Positions 37,032 to 48,914 are shown, numbered from the stretch's first letter. The stretch: DNA of 64,000 nt from Pseudomonas hunanensis (GCF_013393325.1 NZ_QJRC01000066.1:1-64000), one strand, 5' to 3'. Numbers and translations are program-made. The notes: a model not told the origin generated them from the sequence alone.

Positions 37032-38948
37032 ATGTATCAATGGTTAGCCCAATCGCTGGGCAATGTGAGCGTCAATCGCAAATTGGGGCTGGGCTTCGGC
37101 CTGGTGCTGCTGTTGACCTTGGCCATTACCCTGGCCGGCTGGCACGGCATGGACAGCATCATCGACCGTGGCGACAAGCTGGGTAACATCTCGGTCATCC
37201 AGCAGTACACCCAGGAACTGCGCATTGCCCGCCAGCATTACGAGCGCCGCAGTGATGATGCGTCGGTGGCCGAGCTGGAAAAAGCCCTGGCCAACCTCGA
37301 CCGCCAGGTGCAGCTGATGCTCGGGCAGATCGAACACCCCGCCGACCGCCAGCGCCTGGAGCAGCAGCGTGAGGCTGTGCGCATCTACCAGCAGGCATTC
37401 AACGAGCTGAAGCAGGCCGGCCAGCGCCGCGAGGCCAGCCGTAGTGTGCTTGGCGACAGCGCCGACAAGGCCGCAGAGCTGATCGGCCGCGTGCAGCGGG
37501 GCCTGCTGCAAGGTGGCGATATCAACCAGTACCAGCACGCTGTGGAGGTGAGCGCCCTGCTCCAGCAAGCCCGCTTCCAGGTGCGTGGCTACACCTACAG
37601 CGGCAATGCCGAGTTCCAGCAAACGGCGCTGAAGGCCATCGACCAGGCCCTGGCCGAGCTGCGCGCATTGCCGGCCAAAGTGTCGGCCGAACATGCCGCC
37701 GGCCTCGACGATGCTGCCACTGCCATGGGCGGCTACCGCGATGCGGTCACCCAGTTCGGCAATGCCCAGGCCGCCAGCGAGCAGGCCCTGCAGCACATGG
37801 CCGAGCAAGGTACGCTGCTGCTGCAGACCAGCCAGGCGATGACCACATCGCAGACCGAGGTACGTGACGCAGGCGCAGCCCAGGCCAAGACCCTGCTCGC
37901 CGTGGCCACGGTGCTGGCCCTAGCCCTCGGCCTGCTGGCCGCCTGGGCCATTACCCGGCAGATCATCATCCCCCTGCGCCAAACCTTGCGCGCCGCCGAG
38001 CGCGTGGCCAGTGGCGACCTGACCCAGAACCTGCAAGTGCAACGTCGCGACGAACTGGGCCAGTTGCAGGCCAGCATGCAGCGCATGACCCAAGGCTTGC
38101 GGGAACTGATCGGCGGCATTGGCGACGGCGTCACGCAGATCGCCAGCGCTGCCGAGCAACTGTCGGCCGTCACCGAGCAGACCAGCGCCGGGGTCAACAA
38201 CCAGAAGGTCGAAACCGACCAAGTGGCGACTGCCATGAACCAGATGACGGCCACCGTGCACGAAGTAGCGCGCAATGCCGAACAGGCCTCGGAAGCCGCC
38301 TTGATGGCCGACCAGCAGGCCCGTGAAGGCGACCGGGTGGTGGGCGAAGCGGTGGCGCAGATCGAGCGCCTGGCGGGCGAAGTGATCAACTCCAGCGAAG
38401 CGATGAACCAGCTCAAGGCCGAAAGCGACAAAATCGGCAGCGTGCTCGACGTGATCAAGTCGGTGGCCCAGCAAACCAACCTGCTGGCCCTCAACGCGGC
38501 GATCGAAGCCGCCCGCGCCGGTGAGGCCGGGCGTGGCTTTGCCGTGGTGGCCGACGAAGTGCGCAGCCTGGCCCAACGCACCCAGCAGTCGACTGAAGAG
38601 ATCGAAGAGCTGATTGCCGGCCTGCAAAGCGGCACCCAACGGGTGGCCAGCGTGATGGACAACAGCCGCCAACTGACCGACAGCAGCGTCGAGCTGACCC
38701 GCCGCGCCGGCAGCTCGCTGGAAACCATCACCCGTACCGTGTCGTCGATTCAGGCGATGAACCAGCAGATTGCCACGGCGGCAGAGGAACAGAAAGCCGT
38801 GGCCGAGGAGATCAACCGCAGCGTGATGAATGTGCGGGATATTTCTGACCAGACCTCGGCGGCCAGCGAAGAGACGGCCAGCTCCAGCGTTGAGCTGGCG
38901 CGGCTGGGGACCCACCTGCAGGGGTTGGTGGGGCGGTTCAAGCTCTGA
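37032..38948 (+). CDS. mcpQ: Methyl-accepting chemotaxis protein, probable McpQ-type (HBM domain)
   Basis: This 638-residue chemoreceptor is organised as TM1 (about 14-37), a helical ligand-binding domain of about 250 residues, TM2 (about 288-310), HAMP, and a signalling domain with the tip [20 protein letters not shown] near 477-496. Layout and sequence resemble the helical-bimodular (HBM) receptors of P. putida for organic acids. Its location directly after tatABC and the rsmE-like gene is where I recall the citrate receptor McpQ (PP_5020) in KT2440; the ligand is inferred, not shown. The ATG at 37032 is used, as upstream in-frame sequence lacks receptor features. Confidence 0.85.
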   Translation: MYQWLAQSLGNVSVNRKLGLGFGLVLLLTLAITLAGWHGMDSIIDRGDKLGNISVIQQYTQELRIARQHYERRSDDASVAELEKALANLDRQVQLMLGQIEHPADRQRLEQQREAVRIYQQAFNELKQAGQRREASRSVLGDSADKAAELIGRVQRGLLQGGDINQYQHAVEVSALLQQARFQVRGYTYSGNAEFQQTALKAIDQALAELRALPAKVSAEHAAGLDDAATAMGGYRDAVTQFGNAQAASEQALQHMAEQGTLLLQTSQAMTTSQTEVRDAGAAQAKTLLAVATVLALALGLLAAWAITRQIIIPLRQTLRAAERVASGDLTQNLQVQRRDELGQLQASMQRMTQGLRELIGGIGDGVTQIASAAEQLSAVTEQTSAGVNNQKVETDQVATAMNQMTATVHEVARNAEQASEAALMADQQAREGDRVVGEAVAQIERLAGEVINSSEAMNQLKAESDKIGSVLDVIKSVAQQTNLLALNAAIEAARAGEAGRGFAVVADEVRSLAQRTQQSTEEIEELIAGLQSGTQRVASVMDNSRQLTDSSVELTRRAGSSLETITRTVSSIQAMNQQIATAAEEQKAVAEEINRSVMNVRDISDQTSAASEETASSSVELARLGTHLQGLVGRFKL

Positions 38949-38957
38949 GCTGAGAGG

Positions 38958-38981
38958 TGGTTCGCCTGTACAGGCGAACCA
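38958..38981. repeat. 24-bp perfect palindrome after the first chemoreceptor gene
   Basis: Bases 38958-38981 read identically on both strands (tggttcgcctgt and its complement). There is no T-run, so it may be a Rho-type transcript end, a stability hairpin or a protein-binding site ahead of the second receptor. Confidence 0.7.
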
Positions 38982-39110
38982 TCCTACATGCAGCAGTGAA
39001 ATTTCCTACCTGATTATCAGGTCAAGTCCTACAACTCCGCTGCCGATTGGCAGGGATGTGATGCCGGCAATACGCCTGCATGCATTTTCCCAATCGCTCG
39101 GAGATTCCCC

Positions 39111-41054
39111 ATGCTCGGCTACCTCAACCGCAAGCTCGGCAACATCAGTGTCGCTGCCAAGCTGGCCCTCGGCTTCGCCGTGGTCCTGCTACTCACCCTG
39201 GCCACCACACTCAGTGGCTGGCGCGCCCTGGATGGCGCGATCGTGCGCTCGCAGCAGCTCGGCGAAATAAACCTGATCAACGACCTGGGCAAAGACCTGC
39301 GCGCAGAACGCATCACCTACCGCGTGCTCAGCGACGACACCAGCAAGACGCGCATGACCGGCATCTACGACCAGCTCGAAAACCTCCTGACCACGTTGCA
39401 GCATCGCAGCAGCATCGATGAATCACGGCAGTTGCTGGCTAAAGACCTGGCACTGTTGCAGCGCATGCGCAGCGACTTCAGCGAACTGCAGCAATACGTC
39501 GCCAAGCGTACTGGCTTGCGTAAGGCCATGCAGATACAGGAGCAGAAACTCAACGAGGCGATCGACGAACTGCAAACCCAGGCTTTACTGAAGATGCCTG
39601 CAGACAGCCAGCAAAACGGTGTACTGGGGCTGATGGACACCCTCACCCGGCATGTCGACGGGGCCAACCAGCAAAGCCTGGTGCCGGCCTATACCTTCGA
39701 TCCGGTCGAGGATTTCGCCAAAGTCGGCGACAACGCCCTGGATGCCGCCAACAGTAGCCTCGGGCAACTGCTTGCAGGCCTTGCGCCGCTGGGCTTGCCA
39801 CGCGCAGTCAGCGAGCAGCCTGGTGTCGAGCTGGCCAAGTACCGCGCCAGCCTTGAGCAGTACCGCCACGCCGCCGTACGTGTCGAGCAGTTGCAGAACA
39901 ACCTGGACATCATGGGCACCGAGCTGCGGGCGACGAGCCTCGAACTGGGCAAACGCAAGGTCGAACAACGCGACAGTGAGGCCCTGGCCGCCCGCTCGCT
40001 GCTGACCAGCGTGGCGCTGATGGCACTGGTGGTAGGGGTATTGGCCGCCTGGCTGATCACCGTGCAGATCACCCAACCGTTGCGCCAGACACTCGCCGTG
40101 GCCGCGCGTATCGCCAAGGGTGACCTGAGCCAGGTTGACGCAGTGCACCGCCGCGACGAAATGGGCCAGCTGCAAACCAGCATGCGCCAGATGACCTTGA
40201 GCCTGCGCGAACTGATCGGTGGCATCGACCAGGGTGTCGGCCAACTGTCACAGGCCGCCACTCAGTTGGCGGCCAGTAGCGAGGACACCAAGCTGCGCAT
40301 CAACCAACAGCGCGAAGAGACCGACCAAGTGGCCACCGCCATGAACCAGATGAGCGCCACCGTGCAGGAAGTGGCACAGAACGCCGAGCAGGCCTCGCTG
40401 GCCGCGAGCAACGCCGACCAGCAGGCACAACTGGGCGACCGAGTGGTGGCAGAGGCCATCGGCCGTATCGAACAACTGGCCGGGCAGATGGACCATTGCC
40501 TGGCGGCCATGCAACACCTGGCGGGCGAGAGCCAGCGCATTGGCAGCATCCTCGACGTGATCAAGTCGGTATCCGAACAGACCAACCTGCTGGCCCTGAA
40601 CGCGGCGATCGAAGCTGCACGGGCGGGAGAAGCCGGGCGTGGCTTTGCCGTGGTGGCCGATGAAGTGCGCGGCCTGGCCCAGCGCACCTCGACGGCGACC
40701 GAGGAGATTGGCCAGTTGATCGACAGCCTGCACAACGGTACCGACGAAGTGACCCGCCTGCTGGACAGCAGCAAGAGCCTGACCGAGCAAAGCGTGGAGC
40801 TGAGCCGCAAGGCCGGGCAGGCGTTGGGCCAGATAACCGATACGGTGTCGAGCATTCAGGGCATGAACCAGCAAATCGCCACGGCCAGTGAAGAACAGAG
40901 CGTGGTGGCCGAGCAGATCAACCGCAGTGTGATCAACGTGCGGGATGTGTCGGATCAGACCAGTGCGGCCAGTGAACAGACGGCGGCTTCGAGCGGGGAG
41001 CTGGAGCAGCTGGGGCAGCAGTTGCGGGGGATGGTGGGGCGGTTCAACATCTGA
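39111..41054 (+). CDS. Methyl-accepting chemotaxis protein (HBM-like)
   Basis: This 647-residue receptor lies downstream of the mcpQ-like gene. TM1 is at about 18-39, followed by a helical periplasmic domain of about 255 residues, TM2 at about 296-318, HAMP, and a methylation/signalling coiled coil with [20 protein letters not shown] near 488. The N-terminal stretch [20 protein letters not shown] closely resembles its neighbour, while the sensor domains differ strongly, so the pair looks like a duplication with ligand divergence. GGAG precedes the ATG. The ligand is unknown. Confidence 0.88.
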   Translation: MLGYLNRKLGNISVAAKLALGFAVVLLLTLATTLSGWRALDGAIVRSQQLGEINLINDLGKDLRAERITYRVLSDDTSKTRMTGIYDQLENLLTTLQHRSSIDESRQLLAKDLALLQRMRSDFSELQQYVAKRTGLRKAMQIQEQKLNEAIDELQTQALLKMPADSQQNGVLGLMDTLTRHVDGANQQSLVPAYTFDPVEDFAKVGDNALDAANSSLGQLLAGLAPLGLPRAVSEQPGVELAKYRASLEQYRHAAVRVEQLQNNLDIMGTELRATSLELGKRKVEQRDSEALAARSLLTSVALMALVVGVLAAWLITVQITQPLRQTLAVAARIAKGDLSQVDAVHRRDEMGQLQTSMRQMTLSLRELIGGIDQGVGQLSQAATQLAASSEDTKLRINQQREETDQVATAMNQMSATVQEVAQNAEQASLAASNADQQAQLGDRVVAEAIGRIEQLAGQMDHCLAAMQHLAGESQRIGSILDVIKSVSEQTNLLALNAAIEAARAGEAGRGFAVVADEVRGLAQRTSTATEEIGQLIDSLHNGTDEVTRLLDSSKSLTEQSVELSRKAGQALGQITDTVSSIQGMNQQIATASEEQSVVAEQINRSVINVRDVSDQTSAASEQTAASSGELEQLGQQLRGMVGRFNI

Positions 41055-41061
41055 AATTGCT

Positions 41062-41082
41062 GGGGGGCGCAAAGCGCCCCCC
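41062..41082. terminator. Bidirectional terminator
   Basis: Nine-base arms (ggggggcgc / gcgcccccc) around AAA lie between the convergent second chemoreceptor and the ABC ATPase gene. The stem is very stable but lacks T-tracts. Confidence 0.6.
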
Positions 41083-41088
41083 ATGCGG

Positions 41089-41823
41089 TTACAGCACCTG
41101 GCGCAGGAAGGCCTGCGCACGCGGGTCTTTCGGGGCGGCGAAGAACGCGGCCGGGGCCGAATCCTCCAGCAGCTTGCCATGATCGAAGAACAGCACACGG
41201 TCGGCCACTTCGCGGGCAAAGCCCATTTCGTGGGTGACGCAGACCATGGTCATGCCTTCCTGGGCCAAGGTCTTCATCACGTCCAGTACCTCGCCGACCA
41301 TTTCCGGGTCGAGCGCCGAGGTTGGTTCGTCGAACAGCATCACTTTCGGGTCCATCGCCAGCGCTCGGGCAATCGCTACGCGCTGCTGCTGCCCGCCAGA
41401 AAGCCGAGACGGGAACTCGTTGGCCTTTTGCGCAATGCCGACCTTTTCCAGCAGCGCCCGGGCCTTGGCTTCGCGGTCAGCCTTGTTGCGCTTGCGCACC
41501 ACCTTCTGCGCCAGGCACAGGTTTTCCAGCACGGTCATGTGCGGGAACAGGTTGAAGTGCTGGAACACCATGCCGACTTCGCGGCGGTAGGCGTTGATGT
41601 CGGTCTTGGGGTCGGCCAGCTGCAGACCGTCGATGGCCACATGGCCCTGGTCGAAATGCTCCAGGCCGTTGAGGCAACGCAGGAAGGTCGACTTGCCCGA
41701 CCCCGACGGGCCGAGCACTACCACCACTTCGCCCTTGGCGACCTGGGTGGTGACGTTATCCACAGCCCGTACCACCTGGCCACGGGTGTCGAAGACTTTC
41801 AGCAGGTCACGGACTTCAATCAC
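41089..41823 (-). CDS. Polar amino-acid ABC transporter ATP-binding protein
   Basis: This is the ATPase of a PAAT-family importer. The start proposed is GTG at 41823 ([15 protein letters not shown], 244 residues), with GGAGG ten bases upstream and an 8-base overlap with the permease stop; a TTG at 41856 would add 11 residues. Walker A is GPSGSGKST near 38-46, the Q-loop [11 protein letters not shown] near 88, the signature LSGGQQQR near 144, and Walker [13 protein letters not shown] near 164-175. Confidence 0.92.
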   Translation of the reverse strand: MIEVRDLLKVFDTRGQVVRAVDNVTTQVAKGEVVVVLGPSGSGKSTFLRCLNGLEHFDQGHVAIDGLQLADPKTDINAYRREVGMVFQHFNLFPHMTVLENLCLAQKVVRKRNKADREAKARALLEKVGIAQKANEFPSRLSGGQQQRVAIARALAMDPKVMLFDEPTSALDPEMVGEVLDVMKTLAQEGMTMVCVTHEMGFAREVADRVLFFDHGKLLEDSAPAAFFAAPKDPRAQAFLRQVL

Positions 41824-42778
41824 TTTGCGCAAGCCTCCGCTCGAGCCGACTGGCAATGTGCGACAGCGGCAGGTTGATCAGCAGGTACAGGCCTGCCACG
41901 CAGAACCAGATTTCGAAGGTAGAGAACGAGGTGGTGATAGCCTCACGGCCACTCTTGGTCAGCTCGGTGATGGCGATTACCGACACCAGCGAAGTGTCCT
42001 TGACCAGGCTGATGAACTGGCCGGCCAGCGGTGGCAGCACACGTTTGAACGCCTGCGGCAAGATGACGTGGCGCATCGACTGACCAGCGTTCAGGCCCAG
42101 GGAACGAGCTGCTTCATTCTGGCCCTTGGCGATCGACTGCACGCCGGCACGGACAATTTCGGCCACGTAGGCGCCAGTGAACAGCGCCAGCGCCGCCACC
42201 CCGGCAAATTCCCGGGACAGGTTGAGCACAGTGCCGATGAAGAAGTAGAAGATGAAGATCTGCACCAGCAGCGGCGTGCCGCGCACCAGTTCGACATAAA
42301 CGGTCGACAGGTCGCGCAGGGTGGGGTTGTTGGACAACCGGCACAAGCCAGCGAACAGGCCGATCACCAGGCCCAGCGCCCCGGACACCACCGAGATCCA
42401 CAAGGTGGTCCAAAGGCCCCAGGCCAGCGGGCCCGCTGCCCAATGCCGGGTTACACCAATCGGGTCGCCTTCGGCGACATCGTCGCCACGGCTCAGCTGC
42501 AGGCTGTCCTTGGCCACATCGAGCACTTGCTCGGCACCGCTCTCGTCCTTCAGCGTGACGCGAGCGTTATCGCCGGAGATGACGATTTCCTGCACGGTGC
42601 CGTAATTGGCAGCGCGCTGTGTTTCCTCGGCCTTGTAGGCAAAGTACTGCGGTACGCGGTTCCAGCGCCACTCGTAGGAAATCATCGAAGTGGCCATGTA
42701 CAGGCTGAGCGCCAGGCCCACCAGGACCAGGGCGGTCAGCCCGTGCCAGGGCCACTGGGCTTTCTTGTGTTTGATCAC
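41816..42778 (-). CDS. Polar amino-acid ABC transporter permease
   Basis: This 320-residue inner-membrane permease has a first membrane helix at about 14-32, then an unusually long periplasmic loop to about 110 (including [21 protein letters not shown]), then the HisM/GlnP-type helices. The EAA loop is visible as [22 protein letters not shown] near 235-256. The start is GTG with a weak ribosome site. Substrate is not determinable; the family imports glutamate, glutamine, arginine or similar. Confidence 0.92.
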   Translation of the reverse strand: MIKHKKAQWPWHGLTALVLVGLALSLYMATSMISYEWRWNRVPQYFAYKAEETQRAANYGTVQEIVISGDNARVTLKDESGAEQVLDVAKDSLQLSRGDDVAEGDPIGVTRHWAAGPLAWGLWTTLWISVVSGALGLVIGLFAGLCRLSNNPTLRDLSTVYVELVRGTPLLVQIFIFYFFIGTVLNLSREFAGVAALALFTGAYVAEIVRAGVQSIAKGQNEAARSLGLNAGQSMRHVILPQAFKRVLPPLAGQFISLVKDTSLVSVIAITELTKSGREAITTSFSTFEIWFCVAGLYLLINLPLSHIASRLERRLAQSD

Positions 42779-42857
42779 GTGGGGTACTTCCGTAAATGCG
42801 AACGCGCAGGGTTTGCCTGCGCGTCGGGGTCATAAAGCCGGGCTTTTGGCCTGGGCC

Positions 42858-43658
42858 TTATTCCATTTCCTTCAGCCAGTCCTTGTTCTTGAACCACTTG
42901 TCGTGGATACGATCGTAGGTCCCGTCATGCTTGATCTGGTGCAGGAAATTGTTGATGAAGTTGATGCTGTCGTAGTCGCCTTTCTTCAGGCCGAAGGCCA
43001 GCGGCTCGTAGGTGAAGGGCTCTTCGAGGAACAGCAGCTTGCCGGCGCCGGCTTTTTCCACGGCAACCACGTTGTATGGGGCGTCATAGACGAAGGCATC
43101 GGCCTTGCCGTTGACCACGTCCATCACCGCTTCCTGCTCGTTGTCGTAGCCGTGGTACTTGGCTTTGCCGATCAACTTCTTGGAAACCATTTCGCCGGTG
43201 GTGCCCAGCTTGGACGTCAGGCGGTACTTCTCGTTGTTCAGGTCCTTGTACGACTTGATCTCGCCAGCCAGCTCCTTGCGGATCAGCAGGGTCTGACCAA
43301 CCACGATGAAGGGTTCGCTGAAGTTCAGGCGCAGGTTGCGCTCCTGGGTCAGGGTCATGCCGCTGCCGATCATGTCGAACTTGTCGGTCAGCAGGGCCGG
43401 GATGATGCCGTCATAGGCGGTGGACACTGCCTCGAACTTGACGCCCATCGACTTGGCCATGGCTTTGAGGATATCGACTTCGAAGCCGATGATCTCGCCA
43501 CGCTTGTTGGTCATCTGGAACGGCATGTAGGTCGGGTCCATGCCCACCCGCAAGGTGCCGCGCTTGACCGCGTCATCGATGGCGCCCGCCTGGGCCGCTG
43601 TCACGGCGACCAGGGCGGTAACACCGACCAACAGTCGCGAAAGGTATTTCTTGATCAT
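42858..43658 (-). CDS. Amino-acid ABC transporter periplasmic binding protein
   Basis: This 266-residue family-3 solute-binding protein starts at the ATG 43658 (MIKKYLSRLLVGVTALVA); cleavage is likely near AAQAGA, about residue 25. The mature part begins IDDAVKRGTLRVGMDPTYMPF and has GEIIGFEVDILKAMAK and YDGIIPALLTDKFDMI, the usual SBP_bac_3 signatures. It is first of the three-gene operon; the ligand is unknown. Confidence 0.93.
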   Translation of the reverse strand: MIKKYLSRLLVGVTALVAVTAAQAGAIDDAVKRGTLRVGMDPTYMPFQMTNKRGEIIGFEVDILKAMAKSMGVKFEAVSTAYDGIIPALLTDKFDMIGSGMTLTQERNLRLNFSEPFIVVGQTLLIRKELAGEIKSYKDLNNEKYRLTSKLGTTGEMVSKKLIGKAKYHGYDNEQEAVMDVVNGKADAFVYDAPYNVVAVEKAGAGKLLFLEEPFTYEPLAFGLKKGDYDSINFINNFLHQIKHDGTYDRIHDKWFKNKDWLKEME

Positions 43659-43825
43659 CACCAAGTCCCCTAGCAAGAAAAGTAGCGAATCTTATTGTTG
43701 GCACGGCCGTGCAGGCCGATGAGTCGTATCGGAGAGGGATGCTAACGCATGGCGGCCCGGGGACCTAGAGCTGGGGGGGACTTTGTTGGCCAAAATCGGT
43801 TATGCAGGGACATTGCTGGCGAGGG

Positions 43826-43900
43826 CTTCCGCTCCTACAGAGGAATGTATATCCCTGTAGGAGCGGCCTTGTGTCGCGAATGGGCCGCAAAGCGGCCCCA
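43826..43900. repeat. REP-type repeat pair and opgH transcript end
   Basis: A unit beginning tgtaggagcggccttgtgtc (43856-43900) matches those at 16454-16569. Its gggccgc/gcggccc hairpin lies just after the opgH stop. A short reverse partner (ttccgctcctacag, about 43828-43840) pairs with it. The rest of the 249-base gap (43659-43907) holds the promoter of the ABC operon. Confidence 0.8.
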
Positions 43901-43907
43901 AGATCTA

Positions 43908-46481
43908 TCAGGCGCCGGCGAGTACTGGTTGGCCTTCACTCTCCGGATGCAACGGCAACAGCGGCGAGTGCGGGTCGTTTTTGATGGAAGCACGCCACAC
44001 ATCGATCCACGCCGCATTGTGCTCGGCCCACACTTGCTCATGCAGGCGAGTCAGCGCCACGGGGTCACTGAGCAGAGCCAGACGGGTATTGAGGTCCAGC
44101 CCTTTCGGCCCGACCTCCATCGCCTTGGCCACGCGCTCGGCACGCAGTGCTTCGATCGGCGCCGCCTGGCCGTGACGGGCAGTGGCCATGGCGCAGGCCA
44201 GGGCGTTCTGCCGCGGGTCGACCACTGCCCGCACGAAGCCATCATGCAGGGCATGCCAGCGGTTTTCGTGGGTGTACTGGTCGGTAGCCAGCAGCTCTTG
44301 CGGGGTGGCGTATTCCTCGGGGATGAGGAACAGCTTTTCGTCCTTGGCCGCCAGGCCCAGGCGGGTGCGGCTGGAAATTACCGACACCGGGATCGACAGC
44401 ACCAGCGAACCGACGATAGGCGCCAGCCACCACAGGAAGCTTGGGTTCAACCACGCCACCAGCGCGGCCCAGGCAATACCCAGCAGGGTTTGTGGGCCGT
44501 GGCGACGCACCGCTTCGCTCCACGGCGTGGAGTCGTCGTCACGCTGCGGCGAGTTCCAGGTCGCGGCCCAGCCGAGGAACGCGGCCAGCACGAAGCGGGT
44601 GTGGAAGATCATGCGTACCGGTGCCAGCAGCATGGAGAACAGCATCTCCATCAGCATCGACAAGGTAACCTTGATCCGCCCGCCGAACTCGACGGCGCCC
44701 TTGGCCCAGATCAGGATGACACTGAGCAGCTTGGGCAGGAACAACAGCACGATCGTGGTGGAGAACAGCGCCACGGCCTTTTCCGGGTGCCACTGCGGCC
44801 ACAGCGGGTAAAGCTGGTACGGCTCGATGAAATACTGCGGCTCCATCAGCGTGTTGGTCGCCAGCAGCGCAGTCGACAGCACCAGGAACAGGAACCACAA
44901 CGGTGCCGACAGGTACGACATGACCCCGGTGAGGAACACCGCACGGTGTACCGGGTGCATGCCCTTGACCAGGAACAGGCGGAAGTTCATCAGGTTGCCG
45001 TGGCACCAACGGCGGTCGCGCTTGAGCTCGTCGAGCAGGTTCGGCGGCAGTTCTTCGTAGCTGCCCGGCAGGTCGTAGGCGATCCACACGCCCCAGCCGG
45101 CGCGGCGCATCAGCGCGGCTTCGACGAAGTCGTGGGAAAGGATGGCACCGGCGAACGCGCCCTTACCCGGCAACGGCGCCAGGGCGCAGTGCTCGATGAA
45201 CGGCTTCATGCGGATGATCGCGTTGTGGCCCCAGTAGTGCGACTCGCCCAGCTGCCAGAAGTGCAGGCCAGCGGTGAACAGCGGGCCGTACACGCGGGTG
45301 GCGAACTGCTGCATGCGTGCATACAGGGTGTCCATGCCCGAGGCTTTTGGCCCGGTCTGGATGATGCCGGCGTCCGGGTTGGCCTCCATCAGGCGCACCA
45401 GGCTGCTCAGGCACTCGCCGCTCATGACGCTGTCGGCGTCGAGCACGACCATGTACTTGTACTCGCCACCCCAGCGACGGCAGAAGTCGTCGAGGTTGCC
45501 GCTCTTGCGCTTCACCCGGCGCCGACGGCGGCGGTAGAAGATGCGGCCAAAGCCTTTGGTTTCGCGGCACACGTCCAGCCAGGCCTGTTGCTCGGCCACG
45601 GCAATGTCGGTGTCGTTGGTGTCGCTGAGCACGAAGAAGTCGAAGCGGTCGAGGTTGCCGCTGGCGGCCACCGACTCGAACGTTGCGCGCAGGCCGGCGA
45701 ACACGCGCGGCACGTCTTCGTTGCAGATCGGCATCACCAACGCGGTACGCGCCTCGGGTGCAATCGGCTCGTTGCCGGCGCTACTGCCCGAAATCTTGTA
45801 TTTGTCGCGCCCGGTGAGCAGCTCGAGGAAGCCCATCAGTGCGGTCCAGAAGCCCGCCGATACCCAGCAGAACAGGATGCCGAAGAGGATCAGGATGGAG
45901 GTTTGCAAGGCATACGGCCACACCTGCACGACGGTGTCCCACAGCGACTGGCTGAGGATTTCGTCGAGGTCGACGAACGACCAGCCCTGGTACGGCAGGA
46001 TGCCCTTCATGTACCAACCGGCGACGATGGTCTGGCCGATCATCAGGGCCAGCAGGATGTAACGGCGGATCGACCCGACCGTGCGCCAGCGTGCCGGCGG
46101 CAGCTCGCGCTTGGGTGGCTGCGGCGCGTTGGGACGGCCGGTCATGCGCCGCCACATGCGGATCAGCACGTTGGTGCGCCACGGCTCGGGCACGACCTTG
46201 GTGCGCTTGATCGGTGGGGCGATCTTCAGGCACAGGCGGCCGCTGCCATCGACACCGAGCATTTCGGCATCTTCCAGCTCGGCAGCACTGCCCACGGTCA
46301 AACGTGGACCGACCGAGGCCTGTACGGCCTCGGCAGGGCCGGCGGCCGGGTCGGCCGCCAGACGTTGGTGCAGCTCACTGAACGACGAGCAACTGGCGAG
46401 TTCCGCCCGTTGCTCGTCACTCAGTGGCAGGTGAGCCAGGTACTCGCCAAGCGATACTGGCCTTGCGTTTGAGTTACTCAT
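43908..46481 (-). CDS. opgH: Glucans biosynthesis glucosyltransferase H
   Basis: OpgH (MdoH) polymerises the beta-1,2 glucan backbone of osmoregulated periplasmic glucans from UDP-glucose. The 857-residue polytopic protein has N-terminal membrane helices near 137-160 and 190-215. A cytoplasmic GT2 domain (about 240-500) carries [11 protein letters not shown] near 342 and the processivity motif RRWCHGN near 489. A C-terminal group of helices follows. Its ATG overlaps the end of opgG by eight bases. Confidence 0.96.
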
Positions 46482-48213
46482 CGGCAGGCAACTGATAGCT
46501 CCAGGTCTCGGTCAGCACCTTCTCGGTGGTGGCCGGGGCCCCGTTGGTGGGCGCCGCATCGGCGGCAGGTTGTTCGGCCTTGGCAGGTTGCTCGGCCTTC
46601 ACGGCTTTCTCGGCCTTGGCATGTTTGGCTGCGGCCTTGTCCTGCTTGGCGTCCTGGGCAGGCTTGGCGGGCTCGACCGGCACATCACGCACCAGCGCGG
46701 CACGCATTTCGGTCGACTTGTTGGCTTCCTTGACCTTCAGACGCAGGGTCAGGCGCCAGCCCTTGGTCTCAGGGTTATAGCGCAGATTGTTTTCGACCAC
46801 CTCGGCGTTGTCGTCAACGCTGATCTGGCTGCGCACGGCGGTATCTTCCGGCAAGGCGGCCAAGGCGGGGCCTGTGAAATCGACCAGGAAGGCCACGCTG
46901 CCGTCTGGCTGGCGGATCAGGTTGGACTGCTTGACGTCACCGGTGGAGCGCAGGGTCTGCTTGACCGAACCCAGATCAGGCGCCTGGAATTTCGCCTCGT
47001 CGATGGTCCAGTGCAGGCGGTAGGCGTACTCGATCGGCTTGCCTGGCTCTGGCAGCTTCTCCGGGCTCCAGAAAGCTACGATGTTGTCGTTGGTTTCGTC
47101 GGCAGTCGGGATTTCGACCAGGTCGACGGTGCCCTTGCCCCAGTCACCCTTTGGCTCGATCCAGGCGCTTGGGCGCTTCTGGTAGTTGTCGTCGAGGTCT
47201 TCGAAGTCGCTGAAGGCACGCTGACGCTGCATCAAGCCGAAACCACGCGGGTTCTCGACGCTGAAGTTGCTCACGGCGAGGTGTTTCGGGTTGTTCAGCG
47301 GGCGCCACAGCCACTCGCCATTGCCGGCGTGAATCGACAGGCCTTCGGAGTCGTGCAGGGCCGGGCGGTAGTTGAGCACTTTGGACGGCTGGTTGGGGCC
47401 GAACAGGTACATGCTGGTCAGCGGGGCAATGCCCAGGCGGCTGACCTGGTCACGCAGGAACACGCGGGACTGCACGTCGACCACGGTATCGTTGCCTGGG
47501 CGCAGGGTCAGCTTGTAGGCACCGGTGGAGCGCGGCGAGTCCAGCAAGGCGTAGATCACCAGGTGCTTGTCGGCCGGTTTGGGTTTCTCGACCCAGAACT
47601 CGGTGAAGCGCGGGAACTCTTCGCCCGATGGCAGTGCAGTGTCGATGGCCAGGCCACGGGCCGACAGGCCGTACACATGGCCCTTGCCGACCACGCGGAA
47701 ATAGCTGGCGCCAAGCAGGGTCATGATCTCGTCCTGCTTGTCGGCCTTGTTGATCGGGTACAGCACGCGGAAGCCGGCGTAACCAAGGTTCTTGGTGGTT
47801 TCCGGGTCGTGCGGCACGTCACCGAACTCGAAGCGGCTCGGGTCGTACTTGATTTCCTCGACCTTGGAGGCGGTGACTTCGTTGATTTTCACCGGGGTGT
47901 CGAAGTGCATGCCCTGGTGATAGAACGACAGTTTGAACGGGGTCTTGTCCTTGGCCCACTCGGCCTTTTCCTGCAGGAAATGGATTTTCTGGTAGTCCGC
48001 GAACTTCATGTCGCGGAACACCGCAGGCAGGTTGCTTTTCGGTGCGTCGTACTTCTGGCCGGCCAGATCCTTTGCCTTGGCTGCAACATCGTCAAGATTG
48101 AATGCCCACAGCTGGCCCGCGCTCATCAGGCCGACCAGTGCCACACTGGCCATCAGGGCCTTGCGTAGACGCACGCCGGGGATTCTTGATGCTTTTTGGG
48201 GACTAACAATCAC
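46474..48213 (-). CDS. opgG: Glucans biosynthesis protein G
   Basis: OpgG (MdoG) is the periplasmic protein that acts on the glucan made by OpgH. The start proposed is GTG at 48213 ([18 protein letters not shown]), with GAGGG six bases upstream, giving 579 residues; a longer frame to 48423 reads through the promoter. A signal sequence follows ([19 protein letters not shown], about 20-38). The C-terminus carries a Lys/Ala/Glu-rich tail (about 520-570) before [13 protein letters not shown]. Confidence 0.94.
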
Positions 48214-48476
48214 GAGCAACCCTCGCCGAAAACAGATCATGAAACCAACGGCCAGCGACAAATGCCGGGTTGGCGAGCACTGTTCGGACCCCGTGAGGGC
48301 GTAATGATTCCCCAAACGGATCCAGACAATGCTCGAGTCAGAGTGAAACGAACCTGCGAACGCAGGTCCATGCAGCGCGCGATTATCCAGCAGGTCGCGT
48401 GACAACGCATCAGGCTGGAACAACTATTTATCGTACAAAACCCCTTGTTTTCCTATAAACAAAGGGTTTTTTGACC
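48214..48476. promoter_or_regulatory. opgGH upstream region
   Basis: This gap of 263 bases between dtd and opgG carries a bidirectional terminator at its dtd end. It has no convincing gene; short frames here are not protein-like. The opgGH promoter must be here, but I cannot assign its hexamers. Confidence 0.4.
48437..48473. terminator. Terminator after dtd
   Basis: cccttgttt and aaacaaaggg form an AT-rich stem around tcctat, flanked by an A/T run on each side (aaaa before, tttttt after). It is usable in both directions and ends the pip-dtd transcript on the minus strand, just past the dtd stop. Confidence 0.7.
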
Positions 48477-48914
48477 TCACATTTGTAACATAAATGTTAC
48501 GGGGCCATCATTGACCAGGTGCACCTGCATATCCGCACCGAAGCGGCCGCTGGCCACGTCGGCGTGCTGAGCGTTTGCCTGCTGCAAAAGATAGTCGAAC
48601 AATTCGGCGCCGAGGGCCGGTGGCGCTGCCGTCGAGAAGCTTGGGCGCATGCCATTGCGGGTGTCGGCCGCCAAGGTGAACTGCGACACCAGCAACAAGC
48701 CACCCCCGACATCCTTGAGCGACAGGTTCATCTTGCCTTGCTCGTCGCTGAACACACGGTAGTTCAGCAGCTTGTGCAACAGCTTATCGGCCTGTTCACG
48801 GGAATCTTCAGGCTCGACCGCCACCAGTACAAGCAGACCCTGGTCGATGGCGCCGACCACCTCCCCCGCTACTTCGACGCGTGCACCGCGCACGCGCTGC
48901 AGCAGGCCCCTCAT
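48477..48914 (-). CDS. dtd: D-aminoacyl-tRNA deacylase
   Basis: Dtd hydrolyses D-aminoacyl-tRNA and so keeps D-amino acids out of proteins. The 145-residue protein has the family motif SQFTLAAD near 77-84 and the C-terminal NDGPVTFML near 134, corresponding to the Gly-cisPro active-site motif. Its ATG overlaps the pip stop by four bases. Confidence 0.96.
   Translation of the reverse strand: MRGLLQRVRGARVEVAGEVVGAIDQGLLVLVAVEPEDSREQADKLLHKLLNYRVFSDEQGKMNLSLKDVGGGLLLVSQFTLAADTRNGMRPSFSTAAPPALGAELFDYLLQQANAQHADVASGRFGADMQVHLVNDGPVTFMLQM

Noticed and set aside
43749..46472. 907-residue open frame on the plus strand
   Set aside because: It is antisense to opgH along its whole length and begins in a REP repeat; the composition (Gln/His/Arg-rich) is that of a shadow frame.
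48214..48423. N-terminal extension of opgG
   Set aside because: It precedes a clear GTG with GAGGG and a signal peptide; the extension is not protein-like.
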